Part shown: positions 16,348-24,249 of the stretch, in pieces
How the letters are laid out: each line of letters opens with the position of its first letter
How positions within the stretch are numbered: position 1 is the first letter of the stretch
NCBI GenBank assembly: GCA_027452205.1
Contig: DAIDGV010000019.1
Location: 1 to 64,000, forward strand
Direction of reading: 5' to 3'
Origin: a candidate division FCPU426 bacterium
GTDB lineage: Bacteria; Oederibacteriota; Muellerivitia; Muellerivitales; Muellerivitaceae
DNA: 64,000 nt
Program-made: the position numbers and the translations under genes
The notes under the pieces: generated by a model
The model's input: the letters and a program-made list of their open reading frames with translations, nothing else
What the model was told of the DNA's origin: nothing
The model's database searches: none

Positions 16348-16980
16348 ATGACGCTTGAAAAAGACCTGTTAAAACTCCAACGAAAAATAAGGACTTGCTC
16401 CAAGTGCTTTCCCAAGGCGGATAATTGTCCCGTGCCGGGAACCGGGCCTGCCGTTAAAGGTGGGTTGTTCCTAATCGGGCAAGCCCCGGGTATCAAAGAA
16501 CCGGCCGCCCAAAAGAACTTCGCTTGGACGGCGGGGAAGCGCTTGTTTCAATGGTTCGGTACCATTGGCATGACCGAGGAAAAGATCCGCGCCAACGGCT
16601 ATATAACGGCGGTCACCAAGTGCTATCCGGGTAAAGCGAAGCACGGCAAGGGAGACCGCAAACCCAATCCCCAAGAAGTGGCCAATTGCGCCCCGTATTT
16701 GGATGAAGCCCTCCGGTTGACCAAACCCTCGGTGGTGGTTCTTATTGGTAGCTTGGCTATCGAACGCATCCTGGGCCCGATGCCTTTCTCCGAGGCGATC
16801 GGCAGTGAGTTCAAAAAAGACCTGCCGGGCGGCCCGGCTTGGGTCATCCCTATTCCGCATCCCTCGGGGGCCAGTCCTTGGCCCTATATGCCCGGCAATA
16901 AAGAAAAGCTTGAAAGGGCACTGGCGCTTATCCGCAAGCGTCTTCAAAAGCAGGGTATCTATTCCCGGTTCACTAACTAA
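16348..16980 (+). CDS. uracil-DNA glycosylase family protein with predicted Fe-S cluster
   Basis: This 210-residue protein belongs to the UDG superfamily and would excise uracil (or another damaged base) from DNA. Motif A reads GQAPG instead of the GEAPG common in family 4. The C-terminal motif is IPHPSGASPW, with the conserved His-Pro-Ser. Cysteines at 17, 20 and 27 plus those in VTKCYP and ANCAPY could hold a 4Fe-4S cluster as in families 4 and 5. The frame is open far upstream inside the TPR gene. ATG 16348 is chosen because it follows that stop by 4 bp and gives the normal family start. The exact subfamily is uncertain. Confidence 0.82.
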   Translation: MTLEKDLLKLQRKIRTCSKCFPKADNCPVPGTGPAVKGGLFLIGQAPGIKEPAAQKNFAWTAGKRLFQWFGTIGMTEEKIRANGYITAVTKCYPGKAKHGKGDRKPNPQEVANCAPYLDEALRLTKPSVVVLIGSLAIERILGPMPFSEAIGSEFKKDLPGGPAWVIPIPHPSGASPWPYMPGNKEKLERALALIRKRLQKQGIYSRFTN

Positions 16981-16991
16981 CCCAAGCTTTC

Positions 16992-17019
16992 TTGTAACTT
17001 CCGTGTTTCCTTATATAGA
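16992..17019 (+). promoter_or_regulatory. candidate promoter for pepA
   Basis: TTGTAA (16992-16997) and TATAGA (17014-17019) are 16 bp apart. The predicted start near 17026 lies about 30 nt before the GTG start codon. Confidence 0.5.
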
Positions 17020-17054
17020 ATAACGGCCTCGCACTAAATGACTGGGAGGCGCTT

Positions 17055-18518
17055 GTGGCTCAAATTTCCGTCGTTGCCAATGCCAAAACATCCACGCCGA
17101 AAACGTGGGTGCTATTCGCTTTCGATAAAGAAGAAGGTTTCTTCAATGCCGCCGCTAAGGTCGGTAAAAATCTCTGGAAACAGATCAAGGAAGAAGGTTT
17201 TTCGGGCAAAGAAGGTCAGGCTGCGGTCGCCCATTGGGATGGCCAGCGGTTCATTGTCCTTGGCTTGGGTACCAAGAAAGAGCTGACATCCGAAACTCTT
17301 CGCCGTGCTGGCGCTAAGTTGGCCCGGAAGGCCCGGGAAGTCCGTGTTGAAGGGGTCGCGGTTGAATGGCCTCGTTTGTTCAAAGAAGAACAGACCCACG
17401 CTTTTGTCGAAGGGGTCCTTCTGGGTTCTTACCAATTCAATCGTTATCGCACACAACTGAAGGACGCCCCAAAAGGCGTCCAAAAATTCGTTTTCAAAGT
17501 GCCGGCGGACCTGGCTTTCTCCACGAATAAAGCCATTCAAAGCGCTCAAAATTATTGTGAAGGTGCCTTGATGGCCCGGGACCTCATCAATGGTGGTCCG
17601 AGCGATGTGACCCCGCGGGTCTTGGCGGATGCCGCTAAGAAACTGGCCAAAGGACTAATCAAACTCAAGCTCTATAGCACCAAAGAATTAGAAAAGATGG
17701 GCGCAGGCGGGCTTTTGGGTGTTAATCGCGGTAGTGCGGAACCGCCTTATCTTATTCATTTACATTACAAACCCGCGGGTAAAGCTAAAAAGTCTTTGGC
17801 CATCGTCGGCAAGGGCATCACCTTTGATTCGGGTGGACTTTCCTTGAAACCGGCGGGTTCCATGGAAACCATGAAAATGGACATGTCCGGGGCCGCGGCA
17901 GTGCTGGGTGTTTTCAGCCAGTTGGCCAAGCTCAAACCCAATGTGGAAGTCCATGGCGTGATCGCGACGACCGAAAACATGCCAGGCGGCAAAGCCTATA
18001 AGCCGGGCGATGTGCTCAAGGCCATCAATGGCAAGACCATGGAAGTGCTCAATACCGACGCCGAAGGTCGTTTGGTCTTGGCGGATGCTTTGTCCTATGC
18101 GGCCGAGCAAAAGGTGGATGGTATCGTCGATATGGCCACTTTGACCGGGGCTTGCGTGGTGGCTTTGGGGGGCTTAGTGACGGGCGCGATGACCAATGAT
18201 CCGAAACTATTGGCCGAAGTGAAAAAGTCCACTGATGCCGAAGGTGAGCGCATTTGGGAATTGCCTTTGGTGAAGGAATACAAGGACGACATCAAGAGCA
18301 AGATAGCTGATATGAAGAACATCGGCTCTGCCGGCAAGGCGGGTAGCATCATTGGAGGCCTCTTTTTGGAAGAATTCGTGGGCAATACCCCCTGGGTGCA
18401 TTTGGATATCGCGGGTCCAGCCTGGATGGATGGAGAAGTCTCTTCGATCCCTTATTTGACCTATGGCGGTACGGGGTTGATGGTTCGCAGTCTTTTGCAC
18501 CTCTTAGAGAATGCTTAA
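17055..18518 (+). CDS. pepA: leucyl aminopeptidase (M17 family)
   Basis: This cytosolic dizinc or dimanganese exopeptidase removes N-terminal residues from peptides. The 487-residue protein has the M17 C-terminal catalytic domain with KGITFDSGG (metal ligand and catalytic Lys) and the signature NTDAEGRLVLADAL. An N-terminal macro-like domain covers about residues 1-170. GTG 17055 is supported by GGGAGG at 17043-17048. It is a single-gene unit between its own promoter and a terminator. The family can also bind DNA as a regulator, which cannot be judged here. Confidence 0.95.
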   Translation: MAQISVVANAKTSTPKTWVLFAFDKEEGFFNAAAKVGKNLWKQIKEEGFSGKEGQAAVAHWDGQRFIVLGLGTKKELTSETLRRAGAKLARKAREVRVEGVAVEWPRLFKEEQTHAFVEGVLLGSYQFNRYRTQLKDAPKGVQKFVFKVPADLAFSTNKAIQSAQNYCEGALMARDLINGGPSDVTPRVLADAAKKLAKGLIKLKLYSTKELEKMGAGGLLGVNRGSAEPPYLIHLHYKPAGKAKKSLAIVGKGITFDSGGLSLKPAGSMETMKMDMSGAAAVLGVFSQLAKLKPNVEVHGVIATTENMPGGKAYKPGDVLKAINGKTMEVLNTDAEGRLVLADALSYAAEQKVDGIVDMATLTGACVVALGGLVTGAMTNDPKLLAEVKKSTDAEGERIWELPLVKEYKDDIKSKIADMKNIGSAGKAGSIIGGLFLEEFVGNTPWVHLDIAGPAWMDGEVSSIPYLTYGGTGLMVRSLLHLLENA

Positions 18519-18545
18519 AACAAAGGCTTTTTGTCGATTTTGATC

Positions 18546-18569
18546 CACCCCGGCCCTTCAGTCGGGGTG
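18546..18569 (+). terminator. rho-independent terminator after pepA
   Basis: The stem CACCCCG/CGGGGTG (18546-18552 with 18563-18569) has a 10-nt loop and is followed by the T-rich stretch TTCTTGTTTTT. Confidence 0.75.
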
Positions 18570-18590
18570 TTCTTGTTTTTGCTGAAAATA

Positions 18591-18617
18591 TGCAACTATT
18601 TCGTGGCCCGAAGCGTC
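18591..18617 (+). promoter_or_regulatory. candidate ECF-type autoregulatory promoter
   Basis: TGCAAC (18591-18596) and CGTC (18614-18617) are 17 bp apart. This has the AAC -35 core and CGTC -10 core of many extracytoplasmic-function sigma promoters and lies about 28 bp before the ECF sigma gene. No good sigma-70 promoter is seen in the gap, so the sigma factor probably drives its own operon. Confidence 0.42.
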
Positions 18618-18644
18618 TTATAAGCAAGAAATACCAGGTGAAGC

Positions 18645-19193
18645 ATGACCGAAATTGAGGCCATCGAAAGCTGTCGGCGAGGCGATATCGCCGGGCTTCA
18701 TGTTCTTTACGAGATGCACCGGAGCAGGGTGTTGAACCTTTCCTGGCGCATGTTGGGGTCCCAGCAAGAAGGGGAAGATGCCCTTCAGGAGATCTTTATC
18801 AAGGTCTTCGACCGGATCAAGAACTACCGGGGGGATTCGGCTTTCAGCACTTGGTTATACCGAATGACGACGAACCACTGCCTGGATATTTTAAGGCGGC
18901 GGAAGATCCTCTCCTTCATGGGTTTTGAGAATGCCCCGGAAATCGAGGATAAGAAGGACAGTGAGAAGGCCGTGGATCTGGGTTTTAGCCCGGTCATCGC
19001 CAAGGTGCTGGAGAAGCTCCCGGAAAAGCAAAAGGCCTGCCTTTTGATGAGGGAGATGGAAGATCTAAGCTACGAAGATATTGCGGCGGCCCTGCAGCTT
19101 TCCCTGGGGACGGTGAAATCCAATATCCATCGGGCCAAGGCTTTCTTGAAAGAGTCGCTAGAAAAAGAAGGTCTCACGCCGGATGACGTTTAA
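18645..19193 (+). CDS. ECF-family RNA polymerase sigma factor
   Basis: The 182-residue protein has sigma region 2 (DALQEIFIKVFDRIKNY, then FSTWLYRMTTNHCLDILRRR) and region 4 with a helix-turn-helix (LSYEDIAAALQLSLGTVKSNIHRAKAFLKE). There is no region 1 or 3, so it is a group 4 (ECF) sigma factor. It is the first gene of a three-gene set with a membrane protein that looks like its anti-sigma factor and a Spy/CpxP-like periplasmic protein. Together these point to an envelope-stress response. Start ATG 18645 has AGGTGAAG upstream. Confidence 0.93.
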   Translation: MTEIEAIESCRRGDIAGLHVLYEMHRSRVLNLSWRMLGSQQEGEDALQEIFIKVFDRIKNYRGDSAFSTWLYRMTTNHCLDILRRRKILSFMGFENAPEIEDKKDSEKAVDLGFSPVIAKVLEKLPEKQKACLLMREMEDLSYEDIAAALQLSLGTVKSNIHRAKAFLKESLEKEGLTPDDV

Positions 19194-19270
19194 CGGAACG
19201 AAAGTTCGTTAAACCCCAAAGACCCGAAGGGTCGCGGGGTGGTTCGAAAGACCAATGAACGGTCTTTCGA
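19188..19270 (+). promoter_or_regulatory. three tandem hairpins between sigma and anti-sigma genes
   Basis: Hairpin 1 covers the sigma stop codon: GTTTAAC/GTTAAAC plus GAAC/GTTC around a GAAA tetraloop, with one bulged G (19188-19214). Hairpin 2 is CCCC/GGGG around GACCC/GGGTC (19214-19239). Hairpin 3 is a perfect 10-bp stem TCGAAAGACC/GGTCTTTCGA (19244-19253 with 19261-19270) ending 18 nt before the anti-sigma start. None has a T-tract. They could slow ribosomes or RNases so that sigma and anti-sigma are made in different amounts. Confidence 0.55.
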
Positions 19271-19288
19271 TAGCTGAAAAGAGGATTT

Positions 19289-19708
19289 ATGAAAAACCAA
19301 TGGAACGATGAGAACATCACGAAGGCCCTGAAAGCTATGGGCAAGGTCCCGACCGAGCACCCCGCTTTTGACCAAACCTGGTTCAAGATCGAGGAGCGGT
19401 TAGAGGCCCGCAAGAACCATCTCTGGAACCACCTTGTTTGGAAGCCCTGGGGCCATCCGGTGCGCTGGGTCATGGCCGCGGCTTGTTTGTGCGTGGCGTC
19501 CACAGGCGTTGTTTATCATCAGAATTCGGTCGATCAAAATGAGACCGGCGCTTTTTTGATGTCGATGGCCAATCCAACAGTCTCTGTCGCGAAAGAACTG
19601 GGAGTGGTGAAGGTTTCGGCCTTGGTCAGTGAACCTTCCGTGGCTGTTTCTGAAGCAAAAGTGGACGATCATCTGGATTCGATGTCCGCTGATGAAAGTT
19701 TGTTGTAA
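19289..19708 (+). CDS. putative single-pass anti-sigma factor
   Basis: The 139-residue protein has a soluble N-terminal part (1-55), one predicted transmembrane helix at about 58-77 (VRWVMAAACLCVASTGVVY) and a short periplasmic tail. Position directly after an ECF sigma gene and this topology are typical of anti-sigma factors. I see no zinc-finger motif or clear family signature, so the call rests on context. GAGG at 19281-19284 precedes the ATG. The Spy-like gene follows by 24 bp. Confidence 0.6.
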   Translation: MKNQWNDENITKALKAMGKVPTEHPAFDQTWFKIEERLEARKNHLWNHLVWKPWGHPVRWVMAAACLCVASTGVVYHQNSVDQNETGAFLMSMANPTVSVAKELGVVKVSALVSEPSVAVSEAKVDDHLDSMSADESLL

Positions 19709-19732
19709 TACCGATCGATCCTGGGGGAGTTT

Positions 19733-20185
19733 ATGAAACACCTTATGAAGTTCGTCGTTTTAGCGTTATTCGTCAGTGGCGCTGTCGGATTGGCTAAAGC
19801 TGATACCGGAACCGACGCTTCCAAGAAGCCGACGGAGGTTCCAGCGACTCATTTGACACATCACCAATTGGTGGAAAAGCTCCAATTGACAGACGATCAG
19901 CAGAAGCAATTGCGGCATTTGCGGGCGACTTACCGGACCGGGATCGCCAAATTGGAAGGTCAGATCAAAGTGAAGAAGGTCGAGCTTGAGAACGAATTGG
20001 ACAAGCCGGAACCGGACGCGGTCAAACTGAACGCTATGACCCAAGAATTGGGGAATCTTTATGGCCAGCGGCTGAATTTGCGCGTAAAGACCCACATCGA
20101 ATTGACCAAGAAGATCTTGACCGCCCAGCAAGCGGATATGCTCAAGAGTATTGAAGGTAAAGAGAGCTCAGACGATATGCTTTAA
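19733..20185 (+). CDS. Spy/CpxP-family periplasmic LTXXQ protein
   Basis: The 150-residue protein has a signal peptide (LMKFVVLALFVSGAVGLAKA, cleavage near residue 23). A fully helical mature part carries two LTxxQ motifs, LTDDQ at 52-56 and LTAQQ at 129-133. These define the Spy/CpxP/ZraP fold of periplasmic chaperones and metal-stress sensors. It closes the ECF sigma operon, so its likely job is to bind misfolded envelope proteins or metal and tune the sigma response. GGGGGAG precedes the start. A strong terminator follows. Confidence 0.8.
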   Translation: MKHLMKFVVLALFVSGAVGLAKADTGTDASKKPTEVPATHLTHHQLVEKLQLTDDQQKQLRHLRATYRTGIAKLEGQIKVKKVELENELDKPEPDAVKLNAMTQELGNLYGQRLNLRVKTHIELTKKILTAQQADMLKSIEGKESSDDML

Positions 20186-20201
20186 AGCTACGAAGGCATA
20201 A

Positions 20202-20237
20202 AAAAAGCCCCTTCCGGCATGCCGGAAGGGGCTTTTT
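20202..20237. terminator. strong bidirectional terminator
   Basis: A 16-bp perfect stem (20202-20217 with 20222-20237) with a CATG loop is flanked by A-run and T-run. It separates the convergent Spy-like gene and the PuuD-like gene and can stop transcription from both sides. Confidence 0.95.
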
Positions 20238-20251
20238 GTTTTTACGGCGAA

Positions 20252-20854
20252 TTAGACCTCTGTGGTCACCTTGGCGGCCCGTTTGTAAAGACCGCTAACG
20301 GCGAAGTAGCCGATCACGAGAACGCCCACGAACCAATACCATTCGTCATGTAAGAAGTGTTTCCCGGCGGCCAGCATCGAGAAGATCAGGGGAACGGATA
20401 AGTAGGTGTTGATCTTCGAGGCCAGGGTGGCACGCTTAGCGAGCTCCGGCGCGGCCGGGGTACCGGTCTTGATGCCGTTGATGATCTTGCGCTGCGCGGG
20501 CCAGATGATGAACCAGACGTTGAACCACATGATGGTCCCGAACAGGATGCCCATGCTGATCCAGTGACCACGGGCCGAATTGAAATCGGCTTCCTTGGTA
20601 GGGCCCAGGTAGTTGATATAGATCAACACCAAACCGAGGATAAAGGTCAACATGGCGCCCCAACGGAAGAAAAAGAGAGCCCGGGGCATCAGTTCCGGAA
20701 CGGCTTTTTTCTTGGTTTCGGCGTCGATCGCGGCGACATAAGGGCCGTTCACGAAATTGAAGAAATACAGCAATCCAATCCACAGGATCCCAAAGAAAAC
20801 GTGGAACCAACGGAAGAGGATGTTCAAAAGCTCAGTCCAAGATACGTCGCCCAT
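20252..20854 (-). CDS. PuuD/DUF989-like integral membrane protein
   Basis: The 200-residue protein has about five hydrophobic helices and begins LLNILFRWFHVFFGILWIGLLYFFNFV, matching the membrane domain of the urate hydroxylase PuuD (DUF989) family. Full PuuD enzymes add a C-terminal cytochrome c domain. None is present here, and no CxxCH motif is seen. His18 and other histidines in the helices could bind heme. No purine-degradation genes lie nearby, so a urate role is doubtful. GGAGG precedes the ATG on the minus strand. Confidence 0.72.
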   Translation of the reverse strand: MGDVSWTELLNILFRWFHVFFGILWIGLLYFFNFVNGPYVAAIDAETKKKAVPELMPRALFFFRWGAMLTFILGLVLIYINYLGPTKEADFNSARGHWISMGILFGTIMWFNVWFIIWPAQRKIINGIKTGTPAAPELAKRATLASKINTYLSVPLIFSMLAAGKHFLHDEWYWFVGVLVIGYFAVSGLYKRAAKVTTEV

Positions 20855-21045
20855 AATGCCTCCAAGTCGTTTTTTAAAACCTGACGAGGTTTAAGTTATT
20901 CGGCTGGAAAATAAATGTCAATATAAGGGGCTTATTTAGGACGGGTAAAACCGGCGGCCTTGTGGGAATGAGGACCGCTTTTTACTACTATGTGGTTCGA
21001 AAGTCGGTATGATTGGCGGGCCGCACAACCCCGAACAGGTCAAGC

Positions 21046-21858
21046 ATGAACGATTGCGATCAGATCCATCCTTTGTTAAAGGGCTATTTGCAGGAGACCC
21101 TCTCCGCCGGTCAACGGCGGATCGTCGCCCGGCATCTGAACCTTTGCGCGGCTTCCCGGAAAGAACTCGAAAAACTCCAGTCGGGATCACACCGGTCCCT
21201 TTCATCCCCGGGGCCGGTCGTTCAAGAACCCTGGGATATCCGCATCCTGCGCTGGCTTTTTCAAACCCCGAAGCCGGCAGGGGAAAGGATGAAAGATGCC
21301 GGCGCTAAGAAGGCGCCTGGTGAGAAACCTTTCCCTTGGAAGCCCTTGTTCGGGATCGTTGTTTTCTTCATCGCGATGGCCTTTTTGACCCACTTTGTCC
21401 AGAATGCCGGGGAGAACCCTTTGGTGAAGAACACCAAAAGGTGGATCAGCCAAAAGGGGTGGCATCTTTTTGGCATCAATCCCTCCTTGGAATTGGTATT
21501 GGATCTGAGCACTTTGCCCCATTGGGCGGGGGATTACGCGCCGGTGGCCTTTCCGTATCAAGAGATGATCAGTGACGCGGAACATTTCAAGGTCTATTGG
21601 CAGTTGCTGCAGCCCGGAATGCCCATGCCCAAGATCGATTTCAAGGAAAGCTCGGTCGTTGCGGTTTTTTTAGGACCCAAAACGGTGATCGGGTACACGG
21701 TTCGGTTCAAGCGGGCCGAGAATTACACCGATCGGACCATTCTTTGGTATGACGAGGTGAACCCGACCAGCGGTGAGGTGGCTTCGACCCGCCCGTGGGT
21801 GTTGCAACAGGTGCCTAAGCCTTCCCAACAGCCGGTCCTGATCCAGGCCATCCAGTAG
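21046..21858 (+). CDS. membrane protein with degenerate anti-sigma zinc finger and PrcB-like C-terminal domain
   Basis: The 270-residue protein starts with a zf-HC2-like segment: Cys4, His30 and Cys34 are in register, but the last ligand is Ser37 instead of Cys. A transmembrane helix lies at about 100-118 (PLFGIVVFFIAMAFLTHFV). The periplasmic part ends with FKESSVVAVFLGPKTVIGYT and a final P-W-V pattern resembling PrcB_C, the protease-inhibitor-like domain. No sigma gene is adjacent; the nearest is 2 kb away beyond a minus-strand gene. ATG 21046 is chosen because it places the finger at the N-terminus, although its ribosome binding site is weak. It may be a diverged anti-sigma or envelope sensor. 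Confidence 0.6.
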   Translation: MNDCDQIHPLLKGYLQETLSAGQRRIVARHLNLCAASRKELEKLQSGSHRSLSSPGPVVQEPWDIRILRWLFQTPKPAGERMKDAGAKKAPGEKPFPWKPLFGIVVFFIAMAFLTHFVQNAGENPLVKNTKRWISQKGWHLFGINPSLELVLDLSTLPHWAGDYAPVAFPYQEMISDAEHFKVYWQLLQPGMPMPKIDFKESSVVAVFLGPKTVIGYTVRFKRAENYTDRTILWYDEVNPTSGEVASTRPWVLQQVPKPSQQPVLIQAIQ

Positions 21859-21888
21859 TTCCAAACCAATTCCCGGAGAAATGAAAGA

Positions 21889-22983
21889 ATGAAAATCGGA
21901 ATCGTCGGACTGCCGAACGTGGGTAAGTCCACCCTCTTTAACGCCATTACCAAGTCGAAGGCCCCGGCGGAGAATTATCCCTTTTGTACCATCGACCCGA
22001 ATGTGGGTGTGGTTACCGTGCCGGATGACCGCATCAAGAGGCTGGCGGAGATCGAAGGATCCCAGAAAGTGGTTCCGGCCATCGTGGAGTTCGTCGATAT
22101 CGCAGGCCTAGTCAAGGGCGCCAGCAAGGGCGAGGGATTGGGCAACAAGTTCCTGGCCCATATCCGAGAGTGCGATGCTATCGCCATGGTGGTGCGCTGC
22201 TTTGAGGACAACAACATCATTCACGTGGAAGGTTCGATCGATCCGATCCGTGATATCGAGATCATCATGACCGAATTGTGTTTGGCGGACCTGGACACTG
22301 TCGATAAGAGGCTTCAACGCACTGAAAAAGGAAAAAAGTCCGGGGATAAGGAAGCTGTCGCTGAATGGGATCTCTTCACTACCATTAAAAAAGTGCTGGA
22401 AGAGGCCAAGCCGGCCATCCTTTATGAGGCGACGCCGGAGCAAGAAAAGAAAATAAAAGAATTGAGCCTTTTGACCCGCAAGCCTTTCCTGTTCATCGGC
22501 AATGTGGCCGAAGGAGACCTGGCGGATGTGACAAAGAATAAGGCCTACATCGAACTCCAAAAATACGCATTGGGACAAGGGGCCAGCTGTTTGCCCATCT
22601 CGGCTAAGATCGAAGCGGAAGTGGCCGAACTTTCCGATGAGGAAGCGGATCAATTCTTGGCGGACTTGGGTATCAAAGAACGGGGTTTACATGCCATTAT
22701 CCGTAAATCCTATGAGACCCTGGGCCAGATATCCTATTTTACCGCCGGGCCTATGGAGTCCAGGGCTTGGACCATTAAGAGGGGTACTTTAGCGCCTAGG
22801 GCTGCCGGGGAGATCCACTCCGATATCGAGCGCGGTTTCATCCGCGCGGAGGTTTATTCCTTCTCGGACTTGGATACCGCCGGCTCCACCGCTAAGGCCC
22901 GTGAAGCGGGCAAGCTTCGCACCGAAGGCAAAGAATATGTCATGCAAGACGGGGATGTGGTCCATTTTAGATTCAATGTTTAA
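21889..22983 (+). CDS. ychF: redox-regulated Obg-like ATPase YchF
   Basis: YchF is a ribosome-associated P-loop ATPase of the Obg family linked to translation and oxidative-stress control. The 364-residue protein has G1 GLPNVGKSTLFNAITK at 7-22, a switch region ending VDIAGLVKGASKGEGLGNKFL, a NxxE-type G4 in place of NKxD, a coiled-coil insertion and the C-terminal TGS domain (AWTIKRGTLAPRAAGEIHSD). GGAG at 21875-21878 supports ATG 21889. It lies 30 bp after the zinc-finger membrane protein gene. Confidence 0.97.
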   Translation: MKIGIVGLPNVGKSTLFNAITKSKAPAENYPFCTIDPNVGVVTVPDDRIKRLAEIEGSQKVVPAIVEFVDIAGLVKGASKGEGLGNKFLAHIRECDAIAMVVRCFEDNNIIHVEGSIDPIRDIEIIMTELCLADLDTVDKRLQRTEKGKKSGDKEAVAEWDLFTTIKKVLEEAKPAILYEATPEQEKKIKELSLLTRKPFLFIGNVAEGDLADVTKNKAYIELQKYALGQGASCLPISAKIEAEVAELSDEEADQFLADLGIKERGLHAIIRKSYETLGQISYFTAGPMESRAWTIKRGTLAPRAAGEIHSDIERGFIRAEVYSFSDLDTAGSTAKAREAGKLRTEGKEYVMQDGDVVHFRFNV

Positions 22984-23002
22984 GACAGGGGAGGCGTTGG
23001 AA

Positions 23003-23512
23003 ATGAACCGTTCCTTTTTTATCATCGGTCTTATGTTCCTTCTGGTAACCTCGCCGATCTGGGCGGGGAACGCCTCGCTCTCCCAAACCCAAGCGGTCCC
23101 GGCGGGCGAGCGGGTGGCTAATTATCTTCAGGCAGTCGTTCAATCCGAAGGCGACATCATTAACTTCAGGAACAAAGGGGATGTTTTTTCCGGCCATGCG
23201 CCCCATCGTTTTTCGTTCAACTATGATCCTGATCAGCAAGTCATCGACGGTTATGTGATAGGCGACCTGGATGATGTCTCGGACATCGAAAAGATGCTCG
23301 ATCTGACCCGCAAGATCGTCCTGAGTTTGAACAAAAAGATACAAAAATATTATGGCGTGAAATTGGAAGACAACGATCTGGTCCTGGACTATTTCAACGT
23401 GAAGATAGGTCAAGAGGTGGTGAAATACACCAATGGCCAATATATCGACAACGGCAAGAATTTAGTGCCGACCCCAACACCGGTCGGCTCGCTCAAGATG
23501 CAGGAACCTTAA
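23003..23512 (+). CDS. secreted protein of unknown function
   Basis: From ATG 23003 the product is 169 residues with a clear signal peptide (FFIIGLMFLLVTSPIWAGNA). The mature part has an amphipathic region around VANYLQAVVQSEGDIINFRNKGDVFSGHAPHRFSFNYDP, a helical stretch EKMLDLTRKIVLSLNKKIQKYYG and a Pro/Thr tail. I do not recognise a family. GGGGAGG upstream (about 22988-22994) supports this start over the longer frame that overlaps ychF. It is likely periplasmic and co-transcribed with ychF. Confidence 0.6.
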   Translation: MNRSFFIIGLMFLLVTSPIWAGNASLSQTQAVPAGERVANYLQAVVQSEGDIINFRNKGDVFSGHAPHRFSFNYDPDQQVIDGYVIGDLDDVSDIEKMLDLTRKIVLSLNKKIQKYYGVKLEDNDLVLDYFNVKIGQEVVKYTNGQYIDNGKNLVPTPTPVGSLKMQEP

Positions 23513-23515
23513 AAC

Positions 23516-24145
23516 TCAAACATTGCTGGAAGGGCACCATTTGGAAAGGGCGCAGACGCCGCAAAAGGGTTTTCGCGCGTCGCAAACCTTACGCCCGTGT
23601 TGGATGAGTCGGTGCGAAAAGTGAAGCCATTCTTCTTTCGGGACGATCTTCATCAGGTCCTGCTCGATCTTCACCGCGTCTTGGTGTTTGGTCCAACCCA
23701 GGCGGTTCGAGAGCCGGGTTACGTGGGTGTCTACCGTGATGCCCTCGGAGATACCGTAAATTTCCCCCAGAACAACATTGGCCGTTTTACGTCCAACGCC
23801 AGGTAGTTGGGTCAGTTCGGCGATGGTCTTCGGTAATTTGCCGCCATATAGCTGCAATAGGGCTTGAGCGAAACCGATCAGGTTCTTGGCTTTGTTGTGA
23901 TAGAACCCTGTGGATTTGATCAACTTTTCCACATCCTTGATCTTGGCAGCGGCCAGCTTTTCCGCGGTAGGGAAAACTTTAAAGAGGCCGGGAACCACCA
24001 TGTTCACCCGCTCGTCGGTGCATTGGGCCGACAGGATCACCGCACAGACCAGCTGGAAGGGCGACTTGTAATGTAAGAAACACCGGGTATCGGGATAGCT
24101 CTTTTGAAGTTGTTTGATGATCTTAGCTGTATTGAGGTTGGACAT
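23516..24145 (-). CDS. nth: endonuclease III (DNA glycosylase/AP lyase)
   Basis: Nth removes oxidised pyrimidines and cuts at the abasic site in base-excision repair. The 209-residue protein has the helix-hairpin-helix LPGVGRKTANVVLG with the catalytic Lys, the catalytic Asp in VDTHVTRL, and the C-terminal 4Fe-4S loop Cys188-x6-Cys195-x2-Cys198-x5-Cys204. Length is normal. It is convergent with the secreted-protein gene, ending 3 bp from it, and divergent from the ABC transporter operon. Confidence 0.96.
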   Translation of the reverse strand: MSNLNTAKIIKQLQKSYPDTRCFLHYKSPFQLVCAVILSAQCTDERVNMVVPGLFKVFPTAEKLAAAKIKDVEKLIKSTGFYHNKAKNLIGFAQALLQLYGGKLPKTIAELTQLPGVGRKTANVVLGEIYGISEGITVDTHVTRLSNRLGWTKHQDAVKIEQDLMKIVPKEEWLHFSHRLIQHGRKVCDARKPFCGVCALSKWCPSSNV

Positions 24146-24177
24146 TGGGATCCATCTAGATTTATTTTAGGGCCGCC

Positions 24178-24206
24178 TTGGAACAGATATAGGCGATTCT
24201 TATAAT
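24178..24206 (+). promoter_or_regulatory. sigma-70 promoter of the ABC-2 exporter operon
   Basis: TTGGAA (24178-24183) and a perfect TATAAT (24201-24206) are 17 bp apart. The start near 24213 would give a leader of about 37 nt. Confidence 0.72.
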
Positions 24207-24249
24207 AGCAACTTCATTCACCATTCCAAATCGCAAAGAGAATATCGGC

